A DNA stretch of 64,000 bases from Ilyonectria destructans (taxonomy: Eukaryota > Ascomycota > Sordariomycetes > Hypocreales > Nectriaceae): positions 5,766,001 through 5,830,000 of the forward strand of contig JAHEWK010000002.1 of NCBI GenBank assembly GCA_020740775.1, in the 5' to 3' direction. The notes beneath the pieces were generated by a model. That model was not told the origin of the DNA and ran no database searches. It was given only the letters and a program-made list of their open reading frames with translations. Positions 34,361 through 45,701 of the stretch are shown here, piece by piece (position 1 is the stretch's first letter; each line of letters opens with the position of its first letter). Made by a program: the position numbers and the translations under genes.

Positions 34361-34972
34361 TCACTGCGCGGGCTTCTTAAAGTAAATTGAATTCTCCCAA
34401 CGAGACAGCCTCTGCCCGATCTCCGGCCTCTTCTTGAGCGTCGCCTCATCCACGCCGCTCTTGACCTGCTGGAGCCACTCATCAACGTCAATATCCACCC
34501 CAATGGGGTTCCTGGCGTACTCGTCCGTCGCCATAAACGCAACCGCCTGCTCCGCGGTGTCAAAATTGTCCACCTGCAGCTCGAACTCGTTGCCATCCGG
34601 GTCCAGGTAGTACATGCTGGTGCTCATACCGTGGTTGACGGGCCAGTGCGGCATCATGCCAAGGGCTTTCTTTTCTTCGTAGGCCGTCGCCAGGTCGGCC
34701 AGGCTGTCGAGGGTGAAGGCGATGTGGTAGATGCCCGCTGCCGTGCGCTTGTCCTTGACGGCTGTGTGAGCAGGGTCCGAGACGATGACGAGGCGGTGGT
34801 GTTCGTCGTCAAAGGCGAGGAAGGCGGCGTGCTCGTTTTGTAGGACGACGCGTGCGCCAAAGAAGTTTAGGTGCCACTTGACCATGGCGTCGAACTTGTC
34901 TGGTGTCGTTCGCAGCCCGAAATGACCGATGGAGGAAGGGCTGAGGAGTTTCACGGATTGATTGTTGCTCAT
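34361..34972 (-). CDS. VOC-fold extradiol-type dioxygenase
   Basis: A 203-aa intronless protein with one vicinal-oxygen-chelate module. Candidate metal ligands are His17 (IGHFGL), His83 (IYHIAF) and Glu131 (NEFELQVD), the 2-His-1-Glu set of Fe(II) extradiol ring-cleavage dioxygenases such as biphenyl-2,3-diol dioxygenase. The segment YYLDPDGNEFELQ is the typical family end motif. Single-module members work as dimers. The start ATG at 34972 is the only one in frame. It is divergent from the carboxylesterase gene and in tandem with the FAD hydroxylase. Extradiol cleavage is unusual as a fungal catabolic route. A glyoxalase or other VOC role is the main alternative. Confidence 0.85.
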   Translation of the reverse strand: MSNNQSVKLLSPSSIGHFGLRTTPDKFDAMVKWHLNFFGARVVLQNEHAAFLAFDDEHHRLVIVSDPAHTAVKDKRTAAGIYHIAFTLDSLADLATAYEEKKALGMMPHWPVNHGMSTSMYYLDPDGNEFELQVDNFDTAEQAVAFMATDEYARNPIGVDIDVDEWLQQVKSGVDEATLKKRPEIGQRLSRWENSIYFKKPAQ

Positions 34973-35355
34973 CTTGGGCGATGGCTGCGTAACTTAGAGA
35001 TGATGAGGTACGGATTAAGTAAGATGCAATACGAGAGGAGTACAGAACTTGAGGAGTGAACTGTAGGCTGGCGATCGGTCTAAACTGTCTCGTCAGAGCC
35101 GCCTAATCAGTTTATAATATTTGAACTAAGCTTCTTGAATCAAAAAACCAACCGTAACTTATCTCCAAGAGACATTTCCCGCGTCGAAACCAAGATACGT
35201 CTGGGTTTGGGGTCTAACCCGAGTTGCGGCATTCCCGCCTCTCTCCCTCCGGTTAGCTCCCGCTCCTCATCCATCCAAGGCTCACCGGATGTTTCCACTA
35301 GTAGCGGCAACATTATTCTCCGCATCAACTTAAGCAGTTGGCAACCTCAGCCGCC
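34973..35355. promoter_or_regulatory. Bidirectional promoter, VOC dioxygenase / carboxylesterase
   Basis: A 383-bp region between divergent starts. It contains TTCTCCGCATCAA at 35316-35328, only about 30 bp upstream of the esterase ATG, and TTGCGGCATTCCCGCC at about 35224, an inverted CGG/CCG pair. Both fit Zn2Cys6-type recognition. Confidence 0.5.
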
Positions 35356-37392
35356 ATGAGACCGTCAAATTCTCATTTCATTTCCCCCAATTGCTTTCAG
35401 GAATCACTGTCTCTCAACGCCAACGACTTGCCGCGCGAGACCATCAGTCACGCAACGATTGGCCGTGTTCGAGGCATCAGGCGATATCCTGGCGTCATCC
35501 AGTTCTTGGGTGTTCAGTATGCGACGCTCATGGATAGATTCGCCCGTGGCGAGCTGTGCCAGCAATATCCGCCTGCGGCAGGCTATGTCTTGGACGCAGA
35601 ACATTTTGGGTAATACCGACTATAGCTGTCAGCCGCAGAGCAATATCGTCCATCCTCTGTCATTTATCAAATCCTACTCGTTACAGTCGACCTAATTGAA
35701 GAATAACCTAGCGGACACTAACATCTTCTACCACAGTCCGCTCCCAATGAGCCCCACCGACGGTTGTGAACACGAGCAGAGGCTCATTCAAAAGAGTCTG
35801 CCATTTTCTCCCTTTCGTCAGTCAGACACCCAGTGTCTCACTCTCAACATTTCCGCCCCTAGCGGCCATGACCCTGGAAGCCTTCCGGTTCTCGTCTTTG
35901 TGCACGGCGGCGCATTCGCGACGGGCAGCAGCTCGTATCCTCAGTGCGACTTGGCTCCCATCACCAACATGAGCGTCGAGGCTGGGACGCCCATGATTTC
36001 AGTTGGTATCAAGTAAGGCTTTCTTTTTCTTGTCAACAATTGCTCCCAATGCGCGCTCGTCGCCGAAACACTTCTCATCTGGTTTATTTTAGTTACCGTG
36101 TGGGTGCCCCAGGCTTTCTCTACTCTTCCGCAATGAAAGACGCGGGATACAGGACCAACAATGGCCTCGACGACCAACGGCTTGCGCTGCGCTGGATTAA
36201 CCATCACGTTGCGGGTTTTGGCGGCGATCCAGCCCGCGTCACATTTCTCGGCGAGAGCGCCGGCGCAGGTACGTCTGACTCTTGCCTTTGATGCTTGAAA
36301 GCAACTCGGCTTCCAACACGCGCAGCCTCGGGGTGTTTCCACTTGCACCACGCAGATCCTCTCTTTCATCAGTTTATTGCCATGAGCGGCTCATCACAGC
36401 AGCGGCTGCGGCGTGCGGAGCAGGCCGAGATGGCGTACACCTCCGTCTTGGAAGCGCTTGGTCCCAAGGAGCTTCCGCCGAAACAACAAATCGACATACT
36501 TCTGGAAACACCAATAGAGGACTTTTTAGCGAAGGTTGGAAGACGGTTTCCAATGGGCCCTCTCATTGATGGTGATTCCATTCCAGCCGGTACTACATTC
36601 AGATCGCTACGCAGTAAAGACGAACTTGTCAAGTTGTTTCCCGGACTACACAACTGCAAGAGGATCGTCATGGGTGATTGCCAAATGGATGTGAGTGTAC
36701 ATCTGTATCAAGCAGGCTCTAACTGTTACTCACATCACTAGGGCATGGCTTTCAGCTCCCGAGTAGCAGCACGGGCAGATATCCTACCAGGAACAATGGA
36801 ACGGTGCCTGTCTATGGTTTTCGACTCCATTAACCCAAATATCGCTCAGGATCTTGTGTCGGCGTATGGGCTTGATGTCTCTGCCGAATCAAATACTCCT
36901 GAAAATTTGGAGCCTGTTCTACGCTTCGGAAACGATGTCATGTTTGCTCTTCCCGCTCGCGAATTTGCACGAGCATGGTCCGCATCAAATGTACCCCATA
37001 CTGAAGCCTTTCTCTGCCATTTCAATGCCCCAAACCCGTGGGACGGCTCATGGAAAGGCCACGCCACCCACATCCAAGACATTGCCTTCGTGTTGCAAAA
37101 CTACTATGATACGCTCTCTGCGGGCCAGCGCCATTGCGGTGAACGATACGCTAAGGACGTGATTGCGTTTGTCAACGGCGCGAAGCCGTGGCCGGCGTAT
37201 CAAAGCGACGTGGAACCGGGATGCATGGTGTATTATGCACCGTCGGAGGGTGATGAAGATGAGTCTCGCTTCGTCCCGGACGAGGCGCCGGGTCTCACTG
37301 GCCGAAGAGACTTTCTCCAGAAGATTGTGGGAGAGGAATTATTCGACAAGCTTGTGGATGTGTGGCAGATGTTCATGTGGGGTGGACCATGA
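35356..37392 (+). CDS. Type-B carboxylesterase
   Basis: Model: 35356-35609, 35737-36012, 36093-36268, 36326-36690, 36742-37392; 573 aa, in frame throughout. It is an alpha/beta hydrolase of the carboxylesterase type-B family: oxyanion segment VFVHGGAF (about 138-145), nucleophile elbow GESAGA with Ser232, and the variants YRVGAPGF and GLDDQRLALRW typical of the family. The catalytic His is probably in GHATHIQDIAF in exon 5. No signal peptide is seen, so it is likely cytosolic. It would hydrolyse esters or lactones, possibly releasing the aromatic acid handled by its neighbours. Intron 1 is longer (127 nt) than the others. It is divergent from the VOC dioxygenase. Confidence 0.9.
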
Positions 37393-38004
37393 TGGCGGGA
37401 GGCTTTGCGGAAGAGAGTCAAGAATCGTGTGATAGTAAAACCGTCACAATAGTGTCTCGCGCCGAGGATAAAACACAGAGCTTCTATTTGGGAATATGGT
37501 TTATTTTTGTAGAAAACACTCACTTTGTGTGCTGATGCCGCTCCTCATCGCGATGAATTGGATGTAGCCCAAGACAGAGATCTGTCTTGCTTCGCGTGTC
37601 ATCAAAACAAGTGCCCAGCACAAGCGAATAGCACATTGCCATCTCTCCTGTTTCAGTAAATACCCATCAAACGGGCCGATCAGCAATGCAAAGTCCAAAA
37701 TAGACCATGTTGCTAAATGGCCCTCGGCGGACAAGTTCATTCTGCGGGCTCCATCTTCATTCCACCTCCGCCCGCTCTATCTCCGCATGAACGAAGATGC
37801 GAGTTGCGGGATCGGTCTCGTTGGAATCCGGGGCATGTACGCACTGTCCATTTGAGTTCCAAGGAAGTCGAACATTAAACCCCAGAGTGGATTTAACTCG
37901 CAGGAATATTAAGCAACGCAGCTATTGCTGCTGCCCTTTCTTTCAGCGACAACCTGACAATTCCTACTCCGCCCGCACCTATTACTCAACAGAACGCTTC
38001 CAGA
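37393..38004 (+). promoter_or_regulatory. Promoter region of the quinone oxidoreductase gene
   Basis: A 612-bp stretch between two co-directional genes. CTATCTCCGCATGAAC at about 37777-37792 carries the TCTCCGCA core, followed by TTGCGGG at 37804. Upstream sequence presumably includes the esterase 3' UTR. Confidence 0.45.
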
Positions 38005-39158
38005 ATGTCGCTCCCATCAACACAACGGGCTGTCGTCGTCGAGCAAGTCGGAGGCCCAGAAGTCCTCCAATATCGGACCGACTACAAGATCCCCACGCCT
38101 GAGCAAGGACAAGTCCTGGTCAAAAATACCTTCTCAGGCATCAACTTCATCGACACCTACTTTCGCACCGGTCTTTACCCATCATCCAAGCCCGAAGTCC
38201 TCGGCAGGGAGGCCTCAGGAACGGTCGTAGCTCTCGGTCCCGGCGCCGACGAATACGGCCTTGAGGTTGGCGACCGCGTCGTGTGGCTGGGCAGCTCGGG
38301 CTACGCAGAGTACACGGCAGCGCCGGCGGCAAAGACGGTGAAGATCCCTGAGGGGGTTTCGGACCAGGACGCCGTCGCCGGCTTCATGAGCGGCTTGACT
38401 GTGCTGGCGCTCGCTCGTGAGGCATACGAGGTCAAGCCTGGCGACTGGGTGCTCCTGCACGCGGCCGCTGGCGGAGCAGGCCTTCTCATGATGCAAGTTC
38501 TCAAGGCCATGGGCGCCAAGGTTATCGGAACAGCGGGTGGCGAGGACAAAGTCGCCATTGTCAAGAGCTTGGGTGCTGACCACGTTATCGACTACCGCAG
38601 CGAGTCCGGCAAGGACTGGGTTAATCTAGTCAAGGACATTACCAATGGGCGAGGCGTCGACGTGGTGTATGACTCGGTTGGCAAGGATACGTGGGAGGGC
38701 AGTCTCGAAGTCGTCAAGAGAAAGGGCACAGTTGTCTGGTTCGGCAACGCCAGCGGCCCCGTTCCACCTCTACCACTAACGTGAGTTGATGTTCCTCATG
38801 GCCCTGACGGGCTTCCGAGAATGATGTACTGATCAGCCTCAGCCGACTCTCCCCCAAGTGTGTCAAGGTTGTTCGCCCGACACTGTTTGGATACATTACG
38901 ACGCGCGACGAATTTGAGCAATACTGCGATACGCTCTTCAGGATGCTTGCCGATGGACAACTCAAAGTCAAGATTCACAAATTATACCGCCTAGAGGATG
39001 CGAGTCAGGCGCACAAGGTAAGAGAAAGCCCTTCGTTAGGCGATGACCTCATGAACGAGGTCCATCGTGTGCCCCGTATCTATCCACATGCTTACCTATG
39101 GTCATTCAAGGACCTCGAGAGTCGAAAAACAACGGGAAAGGCACTGATTCAAATCTAG
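38005..39158 (+). CDS. Zeta-crystallin-type NADPH:quinone oxidoreductase
   Basis: Model: 38005-38780, 38837-39017, 39111-39158; 334 aa. It is a zinc-free MDR-superfamily quinone reductase: GREASGTVVALG, YAEYTAAP, then the cofactor motif HAAAGGAGLLMMQVLKAMGA (AAxGGxG form), GADHVIDYR and VYDSVGKDTW. The C-terminal exon of 16 codons, DLESRKTTGKALIQI, is the conserved tail. The enzyme would reduce quinones formed by ring hydroxylation, using NADPH in the cytosol. It is co-directional with the carboxylesterase and DUF1338 genes. Confidence 0.92.
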
Positions 39159-39932
39159 ACCCGTGAAAGGGGGGGGGGAGGGTCTTTGGAGAGAGAATGG
39201 TATCCAACGAGATGAAACGGGCGGGGATTAAAGGCCAGGATATCATGTGCTCCGATTGAATGTTTTTTTTACAGGTACCTCAGACTTTGTTGTGTCGGCT
39301 ACATGTTGTTCTCGAATACTTGATCGGATTTGAGAGCTCTATGCATCGTGACTTTGGAGGATCCATTGGCTCATTCACGCACGAGAGTAGATGGCAGCTT
39401 CACACGTTTTGTCACCCAGTCATCATCGACCACTGCGTATTCACGCATTTCGCCAACTTATTGACAGAGACGTGCCCGCTTGGCAGCCCGAATGCCCAGG
39501 CTAGTAGCTGTTAGACTGTGGAGTAATGCTAGACTTCCGCACAATCTCCACCGAGTTGCGGGACTGAGGCGGCATTGCCGCTTCGGGGGGGAACCTCGGA
39601 AGCGGAAATATGCGGGCAATTGCGGCAACTGTCTTGCGGAGCAGAGCCGTCGTCCTAATGCAGCTGGCCTTTGTCTAGGTACGAAGTACGCAAGCCACAA
39701 CTTCAAAGCATGAGAGCTACTTGCAATTTTTGCGATAAGTACTGGTGATCTATCATAGCGCAATATATCAACTCGACAACGAAAGCGGCTTGTCCCCTCT
39801 CAATAGCTCTATACATACGTTCTCCAAGGTGCCTCGCGGTGCGATTTCTCATCTTGCTCTCAAATCTAAGCTTGTGCATCTTTATTGTTCTGGTTGTCGC
39901 TCCCCATCCCTACAAGAAAACGTGGTGTAGCA
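39159..39932 (+). promoter_or_regulatory. Promoter region of the DUF1338 gene
   Basis: A 774-bp region. Around 39535-39630 it packs several CGG/CCG elements: CTTCCGCACAATCTCC, TTGCGGG, GGCGGCATTGCCGCTTCGG and TTGCGGC. These resemble the TCTCCGCA motif family, so regulator binding is plausible. Confidence 0.4.
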
Positions 39933-41445
39933 ATGGGTACCACCTCGTACGTCTCTCTTCCAAAACCTAGATTCTGTATCACATCGCCCCGTGGTCTTTT
40001 GGACTTCAAGTTTTACTCGTATATCCTCTTGTTGTTCCGCGTCTGCTAACAACGCTGTTAGATTGAATGCGGACGAGCTCCGAACGAGATTCTGCCTCGC
40101 CATGTCAGACATGTACAGAAACGAGGTTCCTCTTTATGGAGACTTGGTGCGTATAGTCAACGAGGTCGACGACTCAGTTCTGTCAGAACAGGGCAAAAAG
40201 CCGGATGATGTGTCGACCAGACACAACCTCGAACGACACGGTGCCGTCAGACTCGGTTCCGAGAACGAACTTCGTCTGATCAAACGGCTGTTTGCTCTCT
40301 TCGGAATGCATCCCGTAGGCTACTACGACTTGCGCATTGTCGACTTCCCGCTGCATGCTACAGCGTTCCGGCCCGTTTCCCTCGAGTCTTTGAGGAACAA
40401 CCCATTCCGCGTCTTTGTCTCGGTTCTGCGTAAGGACTTAATTGCCCCAGACATCCGACTGCGCGTCGAGGAGATTCTTGGTAAACGAGAATTATTCTCT
40501 CCGCGGTTGCTCGAGATGATGGACCGGGCGGGGACGGACACAACGATGAAGAGTCAAGACGCCGACGACCTCATCATGGAAAGCCTCAAGATTTTTCAAT
40601 GGCATTCTCGATCGACCGTCACGATGGACGATTACTTGACGCTCAAAAAAGAGCACGCAATGATTGCAGACATTGTCTGCTTTCCCAGCGCGCACATCAA
40701 TCATCTAACACCTCGCACTCTCGACATTGACCTTGTCCAAGCAGCCATGGTCAGGGAGGGCCTTCCAGCCAAGGACGCAATCGAAGGGCCACCACGCCGT
40801 GAATGTCCAATCTTGTTACGGCAGACAAGCTTCAAGGCCCTGAAGGAGCGTGTGACCTTCTCCATCGCCATTGGGACGCCCGTTACCGGCACCCACACGG
40901 CACGGTTCGGCGAGGTTGAGCAGCGCGGTGCGGCTGTTACGCCAATAGGACGGGCTTTATACGACGAGCTGCTAGAGTTGGCTTCCCAGCGAGCAGGAAA
41001 TGGACATGATTTCGACGTCGCTCTGAAGGAAGCGTTTTCGAGTTACCCAGACACCTGGACTGAGCTTCGAGCTCGTGGCTTGGTGTACTTTCGGTATACC
41101 GTCACGGCAGCTGGACAGCTGTGGGCGATCGAAAAGGACATGACGCAGCGGCCTAGTGCATGGAGTATGGAAAATCTGCTGTCTCATGGGCTGGTGGAAT
41201 ACGAGCCCATCACGTATCAAGATTTCTTACCTCTATCGGCAGCTGGCATCTTCACGTCCAATCTCGGAAACGGATCGATACGGGCGTCGAGCAAAGCAGA
41301 CAAACCGGATACGGGTTTGTCGCAGCTTGAGGAGGCGCTGGGCTGTAAAGTGACGGGGCAATTTGGCTTGTATGATGGGTTGGAGCAGGAGAGCATCAGG
41401 GAGTGTGCGAAAGGACTGCGTCTAGGCGAGATCATGATGAACTGA
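39933..41445 (+). CDS. DUF1338 family (2-oxoadipate dioxygenase/decarboxylase-like)
   Basis: Model: 39933-39946 (14-nt first exon, MGTTS) and 40062-41445; 465 aa, intron of 115 nt with a GCTAAC branch site. The family is the YdcJ/HglS-type non-haem Fe(II) enzymes that convert 2-oxoadipate to 2-hydroxyglutarate with O2 and loss of CO2. The likely metal ligands fall in LERHGAVRLG, SAHINHLTPR and RFGEVEQRG. The C-terminal FLPLSAAGIFTSNL also fits. Length is typical. In this setting it may process a 2-oxo acid formed after ring cleavage rather than lysine-derived 2-oxoadipate. The short first exon rests on splice motifs and reading frame only. Confidence 0.85.
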
Positions 41446-41649
41446 AGATCGAGTCTTCGGAGTCTTCGGCCGCTAGTTGCTTGGGGTTTAGCTGTGGGGA
41501 CAGATCTACCCCAGGTCTCCATATTTGACCAAAGATTTAGCGTCCAAGCCTGTCCCACGTATATCTACTCCATATCCCCGCCTTTGTGGATTGTTTCTTG
41601 TCATAGTTTCATACAAATCTCTTGCTACCAGCAGACAACTCACGCTGCC

Positions 41650-44390
41650 ATGGTCACCAACGCTGAACGAGCCACTGTCGATGATAATGGCAGCCAGCGC
41701 TACAGGAGAAAGGCGGGGCGCAAACGTGCGGCACTGGCCTGCGACGAGTGCCGTACACGCAAGAGGCGTTGCGATGGAGCATTTCCAGCGTGTGGCGGAT
41801 GTGCAAGGCGCATGTCGACGTGCGTCTACTCGTCTGAGATGGAGGCAAGGGCGTGGCAGAGCAGGTGAGCACTGAGCAGGGCTTTTTTACGGGTTGTCTA
41901 TGTGAATCAAGTTCTATGTCGCTAAGTCATGTGTTTGCCTTTGATAGCACTATTCAGTCGTTGAGGAGCCGTCTGGAAGAGTTGGAGGCGGCCGAGGCCT
42001 CGTCTCGAACTTTGGGGATTTTGCCTGCTGCCCCTGTTACCCCTGCTACAAATGTTGACAACGTTGATGACACTGCCAACCAGAATGATGGTGGTGACAC
42101 TCCAGCCCAGAATGGTAGTGGTGACACTCCCATGGGGCTGGTTAGTATCTCAAAGGACCATGCACCATCGCACCATCACCACTTGGCGGATGAACCGAGT
42201 AAGCTTGAACCGCGTAGCTTCGAGAAACTGATGAAGCCCATCAGTCGAGCCTTGGACCAGAAGAGCAATCCGTCCATGTCCCCATGGCCATCGCCAGCAC
42301 CAGCCATTACTCAGAATCCAGCAAAAGCCTGTACATGCGACGCCGCCTTGAATGCCACTCGATGGTGTCTCCCCTTGCGCAGAGTCGCAGACGGTCTCGT
42401 CACTGAGTACTTCTCCAGTGTTCATCGAATGTACCCTGTCCTTCACCAACCCACGTTTCGACGCCAGTACGAGCGGTTGTGGGAGCCTACAGGACCCCGA
42501 ATCGTCGAATGCGTGGGACTGTGCCGCAAGAAGAACCAGTGTAAGCTCTTCTCAGCTCTGCTGCAGGCCGTATTCGCCCTGGCTACCCTGGTGTCTCCCG
42601 GCCGACCTGAGGAAAATGCCATCCAGGCCGACATCTTCTTTCGTCAAGCCCAAGGACTTGACTTCTTGGACATGCTAGATGACGATGTGGGCATCGAGCT
42701 AGTTCAGCTCGGCCTCGTCATGGGATTCTATCTGCAGAGCACCGAAAAGTTCTCCAAGTGCTGGAATATCACAGGTGTGACCATACGCTTGGCCCAGAAC
42801 ATTGGGCTTCACCTCGGCTTGGCCGAAGCCCGCAAGAAGGGGCTCGTCACCTCCCGTCCGACACAGCTGGAGCACGAGATGCGAAGCCGTGTGTGGTATG
42901 GATGCGTCGTATTAGAAAGGTTCGTTGTTTCCTTGTTGTTGTCAGCCATATATAGATACATAATCCCGGGCGCTATACGTCAAAGCTAACCGAATATCTA
43001 CAGGGAAGTCTCCGTGTTATTTGGGCGGAAACTGATGGCCCCCATTGGAGGAACAGGGCCCAGGCTACCCGACTCAATCGATGATGACCGCTTAAGCGAC
43101 GAACCAGGCAAGTGGAATCAGCAGCCAAAAGACCTCCCCAGTCACTTGGAGTCATTCATTCAAACAACGAAGCTGTACCATGTTTTCGATGAATTATTGG
43201 ACAGAGAGGAACTGCAGGAACCCGTTACACCAGCCAACGACGGCTCAACATCGTCGAGAGCAGCGTCCAGCATTCGAACCTTGCTAGACCTGGACACGAT
43301 GGTTATGGATTGGCGGGACAATGTGCCTCAATATCTACGATACGATCCCACTGACACGGAATCCATTCAGATCGACGCCGCCACACCTGATGGACTTTCT
43401 ATTCATTGCACTCACCTTCTTGCTCAGGCTAAACGACTGCATCTGAGGTACAGCAACCCCCGCGCCATACGCGTGGCATAGTTCTGACGCCTTGATAGAT
43501 TTTTACATGTCCGTATGCTGATCCTACGCCCTGCACTGGATCTACTCTTTGAGAAGCAGCAGCAAGGAGGTCAGACAGGAGCGAACAAAGGACCCAGAGA
43601 CACTCGTTTGGAAGACATCGTTCTCTGTAACGTGGCCTCGCAATGCGTGGCTTCTGCTCAGCGACTTATTGCGTTTCTGGGCGCCGAGATACAATCAAAA
43701 GACTTCCTAGCTTGGTGGTACAATGTTAGCTGTAAGTGGCCAGAAGAGAGAAGTCTCGAGTAGCGGGACGCCTGTGTTCACCATCTCGCCATAGACTTGC
43801 ACAACTGCGCGAGCACGATCTTGATAGGCCGACTGTGCAGCTTTGGCGACGGCAACATGCTGGAGGATTTGCTCTCGACGAGCTGGGATCTATGCCTCCA
43901 GTGCCTCTCCCGCTACACGGAGCTGAGCAGCATCAGCAGGAAATCTCTCCACCTTCTTCAGGAGAGTGCAAAGGGCTTACTCTCACGTGAGAACGTCCAA
44001 AAGGTTGGGCCTGCTATATATAGCTCTGCTTACGATGGTATGGCTGATGGGAATTAGAGTCAAAACGGCAGTCATGCAGCTGGGAATGCGCGATATCTTC
44101 CGCAATCTGCAGCTCAGAACCCTTCCACGACACAAAACGCTCCTGTCTCAGTAAGCATACAAACCTTCCAGAGGGACAAGGGAAGCTTGCTTCAGTCGTC
44201 CAAGTTTCCAGCAGAAGGGCCAACAATGGAGTTTGGCTTGCTGTCAGGCCTGGATCTGAACCCCATGGAAGACCTCGATGACGATTTTGGAGTTACCGAT
44301 GACGCTGAAATGTCCTCTTGGCCTTTCTTTCCACTAGTCTCTCAGTTGGAGGCCATGCCACTCGACTTCGACGTGTTAAATTCGATATGA
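41650..44390 (+). CDS. Zn2Cys6 transcription factor with a stop codon or cryptic intron near the end
   Basis: Exons 41650-41864, 41948-42919, 43004-43447, 43499-43731, 43795-44003 and 44058-44390; 801 aa if a 54-nt intron (44004-44057) is removed. The zinc cluster is at Cys31-x2-Cys34-x6-Cys41-x6-Cys48-x2-Cys51-x6-Cys58, followed by a coiled coil (LRSRLEELEAAEA) and a Fungal_trans domain (LDFLDMLDDDVGIELVQLG). Without the last intron a TAG at 44055-44057 ends the protein at 708 aa and removes an acidic 110-residue tail (MEDLDDDFG..PLDFDVL). That intron's donor is the weak GTTGGG. The paralogue at 59271-62295 shares the first four intron positions and phases and reads straight through the region. 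It is a nuclear regulator, probably of the surrounding cluster. Confidence 0.85.
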
Positions 44391-44564
44391 TACGATAGAC
44401 GGCGCCTCCATCTGGATTGGAGTGTCCGGATTGAATAAAATGGTTTAACACAATACAACGTTGAAAATCGCATGCTAACAGGAGGGGATGAAATCAGATC
44501 TGGAGCCATGTACACTGTGTTTGTAAGTATGCGGTTGCTAATAACAAACAAGTTCATATATAGT

Positions 44565-45359
44565 TTATTCCAGCCACTGGCGGAACCATAGAACAGCCGC
44601 ATTCTTCGCCCTCCCCATGCCCTGCCTCTCTCCAGCGATGTCGGGATTCCCTCGAACAGCAAACCCGTGCTCAAGCCCCGGAAAGTACTGATAATCATAC
44701 GCAACACCTAGCGTGGGGATGATACGGTTGCTGAATGCCTTCAATTCCTCCGTGAACCAGGGGTCCTTCTCGGGAGCGATGATCTGGACCGGAACACCAA
44801 CGTTCTCAATCTCGGCCTCCTCCAGCTGACTCGGATGAGCCGTAGCGATGCAGTCGACAAGCGGGTTGGCCTTGGCACCCAGGAGGAAGACTCCCCAGCC
44901 CCCGTAGCAGAATCCGATGCTCCCGATGTGCTTGTATTGTGAGCGGAGGGCCTCGGCACACTCGATGACCTCCGGGCCTCTGAGGGCTTTGGAGTTGCGC
45001 GCGAGGAACACTGGTACGTCCATCTCAGCCCACCGACTCTGATCGTTGAGGATGTCGGCGGGAATAACCTCGCCTCCAAAACTACGACCAAGTATCAGCG
45101 CTCAGTCTTCGCCTCGATCCGTCACAGCCTCAGGAGATACTCACAGGTCGGGAATGTAGACTGTAGCGCCCACCTCGTCGGCAAATTGATCGGCCAGGAG
45201 ACGTGCATTCGTAAATTTCCACCCAAACAGGTCGTGAAGAATTAGAATGGCTACATCCTGGTTTGAGCCTGTGATGTAGCAGTCACGGCCGGCGAGCTTT
45301 CCGTCGTGGCCTTTCGGCTGGGCGCTCCACTGGAATCCTTTGAGGCAGCAGTCACTCAT
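44565..45359 (-). CDS. Dienelactone hydrolase family protein
   Basis: Model, minus strand: 45359-45145 and 45081-44565; 243 aa. It is an alpha/beta hydrolase of the DLH family with Cys nucleophile: GFCYGGWG (Cys129), Asp177 in APEKDPWF and His209 in GLEHGF form the triad. ILHDLFGW is the usual N-terminal strand and oxyanion segment. The enzyme opens dienelactones, an intermediate of ring-fission pathways, to maleylacetate-type acids. The ATG at 45359 is chosen since the longer frame begins with GTG. It is convergent with the regulator gene. Many fungal DLH-like proteins have unknown substrates. Confidence 0.9.
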
Positions 45360-45700
45360 CCTCAGTGACCGGACTTGGATGGAGCTGTTAGTGAGATAGT
45401 GTGAATAGGAACGGCGACGTTCTTGGGTTGACGAGCAGGCCACACCAAGTAAGCGACTTCAAGTGTCTCAACTGAGGTATTAATACGAAAAGTTGGTACT
45501 ACCCCAAACTCCAATCCCCATCCAAAACCGATGATATGCAGATATTATCGCGCAGCTTACAGATCCCGCGTTGAGTCGGGTGCGTCACCACCCGCAGCAT
45601 GGGTGACATCTATCCGCCTTATCTCCGCAACAATCAATTATGATACTACTCGCTAATCCCCGCTCTAAGTCCCTGTACATCCTACTCAATTATTATGCGT
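45360..45700 (-). promoter_or_regulatory. Promoter region of the dienelactone hydrolase gene
   Basis: The 340 bp upstream of the start hold CACCCGCAGCATG near 45590, TATCCGCC near 45611 and ATCTCCGCAACAAT at 45621-45634. The last repeats the TCTCCGCA core found before the esterase and quinone reductase genes. Confidence 0.45.
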
Positions 45701-45701
45701 A

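Noticed and set aside
34361..34972. Simple glyoxalase I annotation for the VOC protein
   Set aside because: Single VOC modules are hard to classify, but the spacing of His17, His83 and Glu131 and the neighbouring hydroxylases fit an extradiol-type enzyme better; kept as an alternative, not as the call.
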